Shown: positions 8,302-16,026 of the stretch, piece by piece
Layout: the number at the start of each line of letters is the position of its first letter
Position numbering within the stretch: position 1 is the stretch's first letter
Source of the DNA: Amycolatopsis lexingtonensis
Lineage (GTDB): Bacteria; Actinomycetota; Actinomycetes; Mycobacteriales; Pseudonocardiaceae
Assembly (NCBI RefSeq): GCF_014873755.1
Contig: NZ_JADBEG010000001.1
Location: 2,296,501 to 2,360,500, forward strand
DNA length: 64,000 bases
Direction of reading: 5' to 3'
The notes under the pieces: model-generated
Told to the model about the DNA's origin: nothing
What the model saw: only the letters and a program-made list of their open reading frames with translations
The model's database searches: none
Made by a program: the position numbers and the translations under genes

Positions 8302-9935
8302 CGCTCGCGGACCTGCCCGCCCTCGACCTCGAGACGCCGCGTGACGTGCACGGCGTCCAGCATCCGGCGGTCGTGCGTCACCAGCAGCAGCGTCCCCGGG
8401 TACTGGTCGAGCGCCGACTCCAGCTGCTCGATCGCGGGCAGGTCGAGGTGGTTCGTCGGCTCGTCGAGCACCAGCAGGTTGACGCCGCGGGCCTGCAGCA
8501 GCGCCAGCGCCGCCCGCGTCCGCTCCCCCGGCGAAAGCGTCGCCGCCGACCGCAGCACGTGCGCGGCCTTGAGCCCGAACTTCGCCAGCAGCGTGCGGAC
8601 CTCGGCGTCGGCCAGCTCCGGGACCTCGCGCGCGAACGCGTCGGCGAGCGGGACGTCGCCGAGGAACAGCCGCCGGGCCTGGTCGACCTCGCCGACCACG
8701 ACGCCCGCGCCGAGCGCGGCGTTCCCCTCGTCGAGCGGGACCCGGCCGAGCAGCGCGGCCAGCAGCGTCGACTTGCCCGCGCCGTTCGCACCGGTGATGG
8801 CGACCTTGTCCGCCCAGTCGATCTGCAGGTCGACCGGCCCGAGCGTGAAGCCGCCGCGGCGGACGACCGCGCCGCGCAGGGTCGCGACCACCGCGCCCGC
8901 GCGCGGCGCCGCGGCGATCTCCATCCGCAGCTCCCACTCCTTGCGGGGTTCCTCGACGACGTCGAGGCGCTCGATCATCCGGTCGGTCTGCCGGGCCTTC
9001 GACGCCTGCTTCTCGGTGGCCTCGGCGCGAAACTTGCGGGCGTTCTTGTCGTTGTCGGGTTGCTTCCGGCGCGCGTTCTTGACGCCCTTCTCCATCCACG
9101 CCCGCTGCATCCGGCCGCGCGCTTCGAGTGACGCTTTCGTGTCGGCGTACTCCTCGTAATCCTCGCGCGCGTGCCGCCGCGCGACCGCGCGCTCCTCGAG
9201 GTACGCCTCGTAGCCACCGCCGTAGCTGTTGACCTGCTGCTGCGCCAGATCCAGCTCGACGACGCGGTCGACGGTCCTGGCGAGGAACTCGCGGTCGTGG
9301 CTGACCAGCACGGTCGGCGCCCGCAGCCCGGAGACGAACCGCTCGAGCCGGGCCAGGCCGTCCAGGTCGAGGTCGTTGGTCGGCTCGTCGAGCAGGAAGA
9401 CGTCGTAGCGGCTCAGCAACAGCGACGCGAGCCCCGCCCGCGCCGCCTGGCCGCCCGACAACGACGTCATCGGCTGGTCGAGGTCGACGGCGAGACCGAG
9501 GTCGGCAGCGACTTCGGCGGCGCGGTCGTCGAGGTCGGCGCCGCCGAGGGCGAGCCAGCGGTCGAGCGCCGCCGCGTACCGGTCGTCCGCGCCCGTTTCG
9601 CCCGCGGTGAGGGCTTCGGTCGCGGCGTCTAGATCGGCCTGCGCCGCCGACACGCCGGTGCGGCGCGCGAGGAATTCCCGGACCGACTCTCCTTCCCGCC
9701 GTTCCGGCTCCTGCGGCAGGTGCCCCACGGTCGCGGTCGGCGGGTTCAGCCGGATCTCGCCGCCGTCCGGTTTCGCGAGTCCGGCGAGGGTCCGCAGCAG
9801 CGTCGACTTGCCGGCGCCGTTGACGCCGACCAGGCCGACGACGTCGCCCGGGGCGACGACCAGATCCAGACCGGAGAAGAGGGTGCGGTCACCGTGGCCC
9901 GCGGCCAGGTCCTTCGCGACGAGTGTTGCGCTCAT
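8298..9935 (-). CDS. ABC-F family ATPase (translation factor / ribosome protection)
   Basis: A 545-residue soluble protein with two nucleotide-binding domains and no membrane segment. Domain 1 has Walker A GVNGAGKST, signature LSGGQ and Walker B VFLLDEPTNDLD. Domain 2 has GANGAGKST, a degenerate signature LSPGE and LLVLDEPTNHLD. Between them is a charged alpha-helical linker (about residues 235-330) rich in Lys/Arg/Glu, the P-site tRNA interaction motif region of ABC-F proteins. Such proteins act on the ribosome; some protect against antibiotics, others are translation factors. The subclass cannot be settled by eye. It is co-transcribed with the GNAT gene and divergent from paaX. Confidence 0.87.
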   Translation of the reverse strand: MSATLVAKDLAAGHGDRTLFSGLDLVVAPGDVVGLVGVNGAGKSTLLRTLAGLAKPDGGEIRLNPPTATVGHLPQEPERREGESVREFLARRTGVSAAQADLDAATEALTAGETGADDRYAAALDRWLALGGADLDDRAAEVAADLGLAVDLDQPMTSLSGGQAARAGLASLLLSRYDVFLLDEPTNDLDLDGLARLERFVSGLRAPTVLVSHDREFLARTVDRVVELDLAQQQVNSYGGGYEAYLEERAVARRHAREDYEEYADTKASLEARGRMQRAWMEKGVKNARRKQPDNDKNARKFRAEATEKQASKARQTDRMIERLDVVEEPRKEWELRMEIAAAPRAGAVVATLRGAVVRRGGFTLGPVDLQIDWADKVAITGANGAGKSTLLAALLGRVPLDEGNAALGAGVVVGEVDQARRLFLGDVPLADAFAREVPELADAEVRTLLAKFGLKAAHVLRSAATLSPGERTRAALALLQARGVNLLVLDEPTNHLDLPAIEQLESALDQYPGTLLLVTHDRRMLDAVHVTRRLEVEGGQVRER

Positions 9936-9980
9936 GAGACCGCCGAGTCTACGGGGCCGTGGTGAACTGTCAGATCATGG

Positions 9981-10018
9981 TCAAAGCCACCGACTGTGTG
10001 TGTCGGGTGGCGCTTTGA
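9981..10018. promoter_or_regulatory. Imperfect inverted repeat between abc-f and paaX-like genes
   Basis: The left arm TCAAAGCCACCGAC and right arm GTCGGGTGGCGCTTTGA pair with a small bulge across a GT-rich loop, in the 147-bp divergent gap. It could be an operator for the PaaX-family regulator or a leader hairpin for the ABC-F gene. No assignment is possible from sequence alone. Confidence 0.35.
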
Positions 10019-10082
10019 TCACTGAGTGTGGGTACCCTGTTCGGTTGTCGCGTCTTCCGTGCAGTGAGGTTGGTGAACACAG

Positions 10083-10994
10083 ATGGGCGAACCCGCTCCC
10101 CCGGTGACCCTCGGCCGCAGGCCGAAACCGAGGGAAGGCCGCCCCTCCGCGCCCCGGCCCACGGTGAGCCGGCGCCGCGAGGTGAGCCACGCCAGCGCCC
10201 GGTCGCTCCTGATGACCGTGCTCGGCGAGTACGCGCTCCCCCGCGACAAGCCCGTGTGGACGTCGATGCTCGTCGAGGTCCTCGGCATCCTCGACATCGA
10301 GGAGAAGTCGGCCCGGCAGGCACTGGCCCGCTCGGCCGCCGAGGGCTGGGTCGTCTCCGAACGCGTCGGGCGGCGGGTGCGCTGGTCGCTGACCCCGCCC
10401 GGGCGCCGGCTGCTGACCGAAGGCGCCGAGCGGATCTACGCGTTCGGCCGCGAACGGCCGCCGTGGAACGGGCAGTGGCTGATGCTGATCGTGTCCGTCC
10501 CGGAGGCCAAGCGCGACCTGCGGCACCGGCTGCGCACCCGGCTGACCTGGGCGGGTTTTGGTTCGCCGGTGGCCGGCGTGTGGGTCAGCCCGGACCTGTC
10601 CCGCCAGCGCGAGGCCCAGCAGATCGTCAGCGAGCTCGGCCTCGACGCGCAGGCGATGTCGTTCACCGCCGCGTACGGCGAGGTCGGCGAGCAGGAGTCC
10701 ATGGTGGCCCGGTCCTGGGACCTGACCGAGCTCAAGGACCGCTACGAGGACTTCATCGACCGGTTCACCGGCCTGCACCCCACCGGCGGCCGGGCGGTGC
10801 TGCGCGCGCAGACCGAGCTGGTCCACGAGTGGCGGCGGTTCCCGTTCCTCGACCCGCAGCTGCCCGCCGAGCTCCTCCCGGCGAAGTGGAGCGGGACGAA
10901 AGCCGCGGAACTGTTCCATCACAAACACGTCGACTGGCGCCCCGAGGCCCAGCAGTATTGGGACGACATCGTCGAAACCGAAGAAGCAGGGTGA
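10083..10994 (+). CDS. PaaX-family transcriptional regulator
   Basis: A 303-residue regulator of the PaaX type (phenylacetyl-CoA-responsive repressor family). Seen: an N-terminal winged helix (SLLMTVLGEYALPRDKPVWTSMLVEVLGILDIEEKSARQALARSAAEGWV), the central WNGQWLMLIVSVPE segment, GSPVAGVWVSP, and the C-terminal PaaX_C region RFPFLDPQLPAELLP. It is followed three bases after its stop by an enoyl-CoA hydratase, the usual actinobacterial pairing, so it probably controls a small acyl-CoA catabolic unit. No other paa genes are present, so phenylacetate itself is not implied. Confidence 0.85.
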   Translation: MGEPAPPVTLGRRPKPREGRPSAPRPTVSRRREVSHASARSLLMTVLGEYALPRDKPVWTSMLVEVLGILDIEEKSARQALARSAAEGWVVSERVGRRVRWSLTPPGRRLLTEGAERIYAFGRERPPWNGQWLMLIVSVPEAKRDLRHRLRTRLTWAGFGSPVAGVWVSPDLSRQREAQQIVSELGLDAQAMSFTAAYGEVGEQESMVARSWDLTELKDRYEDFIDRFTGLHPTGGRAVLRAQTELVHEWRRFPFLDPQLPAELLPAKWSGTKAAELFHHKHVDWRPEAQQYWDDIVETEEAG

Positions 10995-10996
10995 AC

Positions 10997-11776
10997 ATGA
11001 CTCAGCAGGTCCGCCTCGATCGTGACGGCGGGCTCGCCGTCCTGACCGTCGACGCTCCGCCGTTGAACCTCTACACGGCTTCGCTGCAGTCCTCGCTCGC
11101 TTCGGCCCTCGACTCGCTGGAGGCGGCCCCGGCGCGCGCCCTGCTGATCCGGGCCGAAGGCAAGATCGTCAGCGGCGGCGTCGACGTCTCGCTGTTCGAC
11201 GCGCAAGGTTCGCCCGCCGAGGCGAAGGTGCTGTTCGACGAGATGCTCGCGGTGCCGGACCGGATCGCGGCCCTGCCGTTCCCGACCGTGTTCGCCGCCC
11301 ACGGCCTCTGCCTGACCTGGGCGTTCGAGGTCGCCGTGGCCTGCGACCTCATCCTCGCCGCCTCGCGCGCCAAGTTCGGTCTGGTCGAGAAGGTCGTCGG
11401 GCTGACCCCGACCATGGGCGGCACCCAGCGGCTCGCCGCTCGCGCAGGAGTGGGCCGCGCCAAGGAGTTCGTGATGACCGGCGACACCTACGACGCGGCC
11501 ACGCTGGAGCGCTGGAACGTCGTCAACCGCGTGCTGCCGGACGAGGGCTTCGACGACGCTGCGCGGGAGTTCGCGCGTCAGCTGGCGGCCGGGCCGACCC
11601 AAGCGCACGCGGCGACCAAGCGCGTCCTCGACCACTTCTCCGCCGGCGGCGTCCCCGAGGCGAACGCGCACATCACGTCGATCGCGGCCGCGCTCTTCGA
11701 GACCGAAGACCTTCGCGGTGCGGTGAAGTCGTTCCTGGCCGACGGGCCGGGCAAAGCGACGTTCTCGGGCCGTTAA
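10997..11776 (+). CDS. Enoyl-CoA hydratase/isomerase family protein
   Basis: A 259-residue crotonase-fold enzyme. Seen: the oxyanion-hole segments IRAEGKIVSGGVDV and AAHGLCLTWAFEVAVACDLILA, the latter diverged from the usual GxxxGGGxELALACD; the catalytic glutamates of classical hydratases lie in EVAVACD-type and FGLVEKVVGLTP contexts, so activity may differ from a standard hydratase. It lies three bases behind the PaaX-like gene, suggesting one transcript. Substrate unknown. Confidence 0.8.
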   Translation: MTQQVRLDRDGGLAVLTVDAPPLNLYTASLQSSLASALDSLEAAPARALLIRAEGKIVSGGVDVSLFDAQGSPAEAKVLFDEMLAVPDRIAALPFPTVFAAHGLCLTWAFEVAVACDLILAASRAKFGLVEKVVGLTPTMGGTQRLAARAGVGRAKEFVMTGDTYDAATLERWNVVNRVLPDEGFDDAAREFARQLAAGPTQAHAATKRVLDHFSAGGVPEANAHITSIAAALFETEDLRGAVKSFLADGPGKATFSGR

Positions 11777-11842
11777 CCGTCCGTTCGGACGGCGGTAGCC
11801 GCCGTTCGGGCCTGCGCGGTTCTCCCCGCCCCGGGTTACATT

Positions 11843-11864
11843 CGATGTGGTCTAGACCACATCG
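11843..11864. promoter_or_regulatory. DasR-type dre operator of the chitinase gene
   Basis: A perfect 22-bp palindrome centred on TGGTCTAGACCA, 32 bp before the chitinase ATG. This core matches the dre sites bound by DasR, the GntR repressor released by N-acetylglucosamine-derived signals in actinomycetes. The position downstream of any plausible promoter fits repression of chitinase when chitin products are absent. Confidence 0.8.
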
Positions 11865-11896
11865 TCCCCGCCCCTTGTGCCGTCTGGAGAACCGCC

Positions 11897-14152
11897 ATGA
11901 GACGCACCCCTGCCCGACTACGCTCCGCGCTCGCCGCCTTGCTGATAGCGCTCGGCGGCACCGCGGCCCTCGCGCCACCCGCCGCCGCGGCCGGTTCGCT
12001 GACCGCCACCCTGGCGATGAGCGGCACGACCGGCACCTACACCGTCGCCAACACCGGGACCGCCTCGGTGAGCAACTGGGCGATCACCTTCACGCTGCCC
12101 GCCGGCGTCACCGCGTCGACCGGCGAAAACGGCACGGTGACCCAGAACGGCACGCAGGTCACGCTGACCCCCGCGTACTACATCGCGACGCTGGCGCCGG
12201 GCCGGAACACCTACCCGTACAGCCCGACGTTCCGGCTCAGCGCGGCCGCGACACCCACGCAATGCCGCGTCGACAACGCCAACTGCGACGGTTCACCGGA
12301 CACGCCACCGGGGGCGCCCAGTGGGCTCAGGCTGGTCACGAAGACGACCAAGACGGTGGCGCTGGCGTGGACCGCGTCGACGGCCGGGTCGTTGCCGGTG
12401 ACCGGGTACGACGTCTACCAGGGCAGCTCCCTGGCCGTGTCGGTGACCGGGACGAGCGCGACGATCACCGGGCTGTCGCCGGGGACAGCGTACTCGTTCG
12501 CGGTGAAGGCCAAGGACGCCAAGGGGAACACCTCCCCCGCGAGCACTCCCCTGTCCGTGACGACGAACAGCCCGGCCGACGACACGCAGGCGCCGTCGGC
12601 TCCGACCGGGTTGCGCTCGACGGGCGCAGACTCGGGCAGCGTCTCCCTGGCCTGGACGGCGTCGACGGACAACACCGGCGTGATCGGCTACGACGTGTAC
12701 CGCGGATCGGTACTGGCCACGACGGTGACCACGACGTTCGCCGTCGTGACCGGGCTGGCACCGTCCACTTCGTACACGTTCACGGTGCGGGCGCGCGACG
12801 GCTACGACAACGTGTCCGCGCCGAGCGCCGCGGTGACCGCCCGGACCGGCGACATCGTCTCGGGCTACGCGAAGGTCGGCTACTTCGTGCAGTGGGGCAT
12901 CTACGGGCGCCAGTACTTCGTGAAGAACCTCGAAACCTCGGGCGCGGCGGCGAAGCTGACGCACCTGCTGTACGCGTTCGAGAACATCGACCCGGTGAAC
13001 CTGACGTGCCTGTCCGGCGTCACGAAGGGCACCACGGCGAACCCCCAGGACCCCAATCAGGGTGACGGCGCCGGCGACGCCGAGGCGGACTACTCGCGCC
13101 CGTTCGCCGCGGCGCAGTCGGTGGACGGCGTGGCCGACACGGGCTGGGAGTCGCTGCGCGGCAACTTCAACCAGCTCAAGAAGCTCAAGGCGAAGCACCC
13201 CAATCTCAAGGTGCTGGTGTCGCTGGGCGGCTGGACGTACTCGAAGTACTTCTCCGACGTCGCGGCCACGGACGCGTCGCGCAAGAAGTTCGTCTCGTCG
13301 TGCGTCGACACGTGGCTGAAGGGCAACATCGCGCCCTACGGCGGCGCGGGCGGCCCGGGCACGGCGGCCGGCATCTTCGACGGCATCGACCTCGACTGGG
13401 AGTGGCCGGCGAGCGCCGACGGCCACCCGGGCAACCGCTGGAGCCCCGCTGACAAGGACAACCTGACGGCGCTGATGGCCGAATTCCGCACACAGATGGA
13501 CGCGTACGGCGCGACGACCGGCAAGCGGTACCAGCTGCACGCGTTCACCCCGGCGGACCCGAACAAGGTGGCGTCCGGCTGGGACCTGTCCCGCGTCTTC
13601 AACTACCTGGACGTCGCGAACGTGCAGGGCTACGACTTCCACGGCTCGGGCAGCGACAACTCGTGGGAGCCGAACCGCACCGGCCACCAGGGCAACCTGT
13701 ACGCCGACGCGGACGACCCGTACCCGTTCCACTTCAGCGCCGAGGCGGCGATCAACGCGTACACGAACGCGGGCGTCGACCCGCGGAGGCTGACGTTGGG
13801 CCTGGCGTTCTACGGCCGCGGCTGGCAGGGCGTGGCGGACGGTGGCAAGAACGGCGAATGGCAGTCGGCGACCGGCGCGGCCCCGGGCCAGTTCGCGGAG
13901 GAAGCGGGGACGCGCGGTTACGCCAACCTGGTCGCGAGCGTCCCGGGCTGCACGGTCCACCACGACACGGCCGCGGTGGCGACGTCCTGTTACACGGGCA
14001 ACGGCGGCCAGTGGTGGACGTTCGACGACGCCTGGTCGATCGGGCTCAAGACGACGTGGCTGAAGCAGCGCGGTCTCCTCGGTGTGATGGCGTGGGAGAT
14101 GTCGGGTGACACCGGTGTTCTGATGAACGCGGTCAGCGCCGGGCTCGGCTAG
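11897..14152 (+). CDS. Secreted multidomain chitinase, GH18
   Basis: A 751-residue exported enzyme that would hydrolyse chitin. Domains in order: signal peptide to about residue 32 (ending PPAAAA); a CBM2-like carbohydrate-binding beta-sandwich (about 33-125); two fibronectin type III repeats (about 140-228 and 233-318, each with the W-TAST... and GYDVY pattern); and a GH18 barrel (about 325-751) with SLGGWTYSKYF and the catalytic DGIDLDWEWP (DxxDxDxE). YDFHGSGSDNSWEP and the terminal VMAWEMSGD strand are also classic GH18. A dre operator lies upstream and a strong hairpin directly follows the TAG stop. Confidence 0.92.
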   Translation: MRRTPARLRSALAALLIALGGTAALAPPAAAAGSLTATLAMSGTTGTYTVANTGTASVSNWAITFTLPAGVTASTGENGTVTQNGTQVTLTPAYYIATLAPGRNTYPYSPTFRLSAAATPTQCRVDNANCDGSPDTPPGAPSGLRLVTKTTKTVALAWTASTAGSLPVTGYDVYQGSSLAVSVTGTSATITGLSPGTAYSFAVKAKDAKGNTSPASTPLSVTTNSPADDTQAPSAPTGLRSTGADSGSVSLAWTASTDNTGVIGYDVYRGSVLATTVTTTFAVVTGLAPSTSYTFTVRARDGYDNVSAPSAAVTARTGDIVSGYAKVGYFVQWGIYGRQYFVKNLETSGAAAKLTHLLYAFENIDPVNLTCLSGVTKGTTANPQDPNQGDGAGDAEADYSRPFAAAQSVDGVADTGWESLRGNFNQLKKLKAKHPNLKVLVSLGGWTYSKYFSDVAATDASRKKFVSSCVDTWLKGNIAPYGGAGGPGTAAGIFDGIDLDWEWPASADGHPGNRWSPADKDNLTALMAEFRTQMDAYGATTGKRYQLHAFTPADPNKVASGWDLSRVFNYLDVANVQGYDFHGSGSDNSWEPNRTGHQGNLYADADDPYPFHFSAEAAINAYTNAGVDPRRLTLGLAFYGRGWQGVADGGKNGEWQSATGAAPGQFAEEAGTRGYANLVASVPGCTVHHDTAAVATSCYTGNGGQWWTFDDAWSIGLKTTWLKQRGLLGVMAWEMSGDTGVLMNAVSAGLG

Positions 14153-14155
14153 TTA

Positions 14156-14200
14156 TTCAGCCCGCTGAACGGAATCGGCCTTTCCGTTCAGCGGGCTGAA
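14156..14200 (+). terminator. Rho-independent-type terminator of the chitinase gene
   Basis: Two perfect 19-bp arms (TTCAGCCCGCTGAACGGAA and its complement) with a 7-nt loop begin four bases after the chitinase stop. There is no long T-run, as is usual in high-GC genomes. Confidence 0.8.
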
Positions 14201-14246
14201 CCTTTCCTTCAAATCGCGAATAAAGAGCCTTTGCTCCTTGACTCTC

Positions 14247-14262
14247 GGTGGTCTGGACCATG
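14247..14262. promoter_or_regulatory. Second dre-like operator, upstream of the alginate-lyase-family gene
   Basis: TGGTCTGGACCA (14249-14260) is a near-perfect palindrome differing by one base from the dre core in front of the chitinase. It lies 56 bp before the next gene's ATG, so DasR control of this gene too is inferred. Confidence 0.65.
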
Positions 14263-14315
14263 AAACTGAGCGCAGCGCGCAGGGGATCCAAGACACCGTC
14301 GTCGCGAGGAGAGCC

Positions 14316-15488
14316 ATGTCCCGCTTCCGCAGAGTTTTCGCTTTGGGCGCCCTGATCCCGCTGGCACTGGGCTTGATCGCCACGCCGGCCCCCGCCGCCC
14401 CGGCGACGTTCACGCACCCGGGCGTGCTGGTGAGCCGCCCGCAACTGGACTTCGTGAAAACCCAGGTGAACGCCGGCGCCCAGCCCTGGAAAGCGGCGTA
14501 CGACCAGGCTTTGGCGAGTTCGTACGCCTCCCTGTCCCGCACCCCGAAACCGCGTGCGGTCGTGGAATGCGGCTCCTATTCGAACCCGAACTACGGCTGC
14601 ACGGACGAGCGCGAAGACGCGATCGCGGCGTACACGGACGCCCTGATCTGGTACATCTCCGGCGACGCCCGCTACGCCCAGAAGTCGATCGCGCTGATGG
14701 ACGCGTGGTCGGCGACGATCACGAGCCACACCAACAGCAACGCCCCGCTGCAGACGGGCTGGGCGGGCTCGTCGTGGCCGCGCGCGGCGGAGATCATCAA
14801 GTACACGTACTCGAGCTGGCCGAATTCCGGCCGGTTCGCCACGATGCTGCGCAATGTGTACCTGAACACCGTCATCAACGGCAGCAACAGCAACGGCAAC
14901 TGGGAACTGTCCATGATGGAGGCCGCGGTCGGCATCTCGGTGTTCCTGGAGGACAAGACGAACTTCGACAAGGCGGTAACCCGTTACCGCAACCGCGTCG
15001 CGGCCTATGTTTACTTGGCTTCGGACGGTTCGCTGCCGAAGACGGTCCCGGGCAGCGGTCTGGACACCCGTTCGGAGATCGTGAGCTACTGGCAGGGCCA
15101 GTCGACGTTCGTGGACGGCCTCACCCAGGAGACCTGCCGCGACTTCACCCACACGGGCTACGGCATCGCCGCGATCGCGGACGTGGCGGAGACGCTGCGC
15201 ATCCAGGGCCAGGACGTGTACGGAACGGACGTGGGCGAGCGCCTGCGCCAGGCCCTGGGCTTCCAGTCGAAGTACCAGCTGGGCACGGCGGTGCCCTCCT
15301 GGCTGTGCTCCGGCTCGTTGAAGCTCGGCCTGGGCCCCGTGACGGAGGTGGGGTTCAACGCGCTCCACACCCGCCTTGGGATCGCGATGACGAACACCCA
15401 GACGTTGACCGAGCGTCAGCGGCCGGCGGGGTCGAACAACCTCTTCGTGGCGTGGCAGACGCTGACGCACGCGGGGAACGCGGCTTGA
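14316..15488 (+). CDS. Secreted alginate lyase family protein
   Basis: A 390-residue exported protein with a signal peptide to about residue 28 (LIATPAPAA). The mature part resembles the alpha/alpha-toroid alginate_lyase domain: it opens with HPGVLVSRPQLDFVKTQVNAGAQPWKAAYD, typical of this family, then has WSAT, NGNWELSMMEAAVGISVF and a RDFTHTGYGIAAIADVAE segment with the His/Tyr arrangement of these lyases. Family members act on uronic-acid polymers, but substrate is not readable here. AGGAG precedes the ATG. Its dre-like operator links it with the chitinase, which suggests a role in degrading amino-sugar- or uronate-containing polymers. Confidence 0.78.
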   Translation: MSRFRRVFALGALIPLALGLIATPAPAAPATFTHPGVLVSRPQLDFVKTQVNAGAQPWKAAYDQALASSYASLSRTPKPRAVVECGSYSNPNYGCTDEREDAIAAYTDALIWYISGDARYAQKSIALMDAWSATITSHTNSNAPLQTGWAGSSWPRAAEIIKYTYSSWPNSGRFATMLRNVYLNTVINGSNSNGNWELSMMEAAVGISVFLEDKTNFDKAVTRYRNRVAAYVYLASDGSLPKTVPGSGLDTRSEIVSYWQGQSTFVDGLTQETCRDFTHTGYGIAAIADVAETLRIQGQDVYGTDVGERLRQALGFQSKYQLGTAVPSWLCSGSLKLGLGPVTEVGFNALHTRLGIAMTNTQTLTERQRPAGSNNLFVAWQTLTHAGNAA

Positions 15489-15546
15489 TCTTGGGCTCCG
15501 GTCCGCTTGGCTTGTTTCCGCAGGTCAGGCGGGCTGGGGACCCTGC

Positions 15547-15577
15547 TTGCAGAGGGGTTTGAGGGGCACGCTAGAGT
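15547..15577 (+). promoter_or_regulatory. Possible promoter of tRNA-Pro
   Basis: TTGCAG (15547-15552), a 19-nt spacer and TAGAGT (15572-15577) lie 30 bp before the tRNA 5' end. Spacing is slightly long, so this is tentative. Confidence 0.4.
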
Positions 15578-15606
15578 ACTTCTCACGCACTCAGCGAGTG
15601 CGGGTC

Positions 15607-15684
<78 letters not shown>

Positions 15685-15694
15685 CAAGCTTAAG

Positions 15695-15731
15695 GCTCGT
15701 GATCGGCGTATCTGCTGGTCACGAGCTTTTT
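15695..15731 (+). terminator. Element-supplied terminator for tRNA-Pro
   Basis: GCTCGTGA and TCACGAGC form an 8-bp stem with a 16-nt loop followed by TTTTT, 15 bp after the tRNA. It lies inside the element, beyond the att core, so it is not the ancestral tRNA terminator (see the hairpin just beyond attR). Confidence 0.75.
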
Positions 15732-15775
15732 GTGTCCGCACAATCCTCTGCCCCCGGCATCTACCCGCGCCCAGC

Positions 15776-15797
15776 CTGGGGACCACGGGGGGACCAC
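15776..15797 (+). repeat. Left subterminal repeat, candidate integrase arm-type site
   Basis: A 22-bp block made of two GGGGACCAC-type 9-mers, 92 bp inside the attL core. It matches 27898-27919, 95 bp inside attR, at 21 of 22 positions in the same orientation. A second short match, GAACCAACCCAC at 15823-15834, pairs with GAACCAACTCAC at 27867-27878. Near-equal distances from both cores fit integrase or excisionase binding sites. Confidence 0.5.
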
Positions 15798-16026
15798 GAG
15801 TTACAAGCAGCCTCGTCCAGCGGAACCAACCCACGCAAGGCTGACACAACCTCTACGGCCACCAGCACGCCCGGGGACTCGATCGACATCCAGACAGGGG
15901 CAGCCCACCCGACGAGCCTTTCCACCTCGTGCCCACCCTCCGAGCAAAAGATCACGGTTCGAGAACCAAGTTTGCGACACGCCGACAGATCGTAACGACT
16001 TCCCCATTGGAACCGACTGGGTCTAG
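15798..16026. other. Non-coding left end of the element
   Basis: Between the left subterminal repeat and the HEPN gene nothing codes convincingly; short ORFs here are low-complexity or antisense to the tRNA. The final 60 bp become AT-richer (GATCGTAACGACTTCC) and may hold the HEPN gene's promoter, but no clear -35/-10 pair or ribosome-binding site is seen. Confidence 0.4.
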
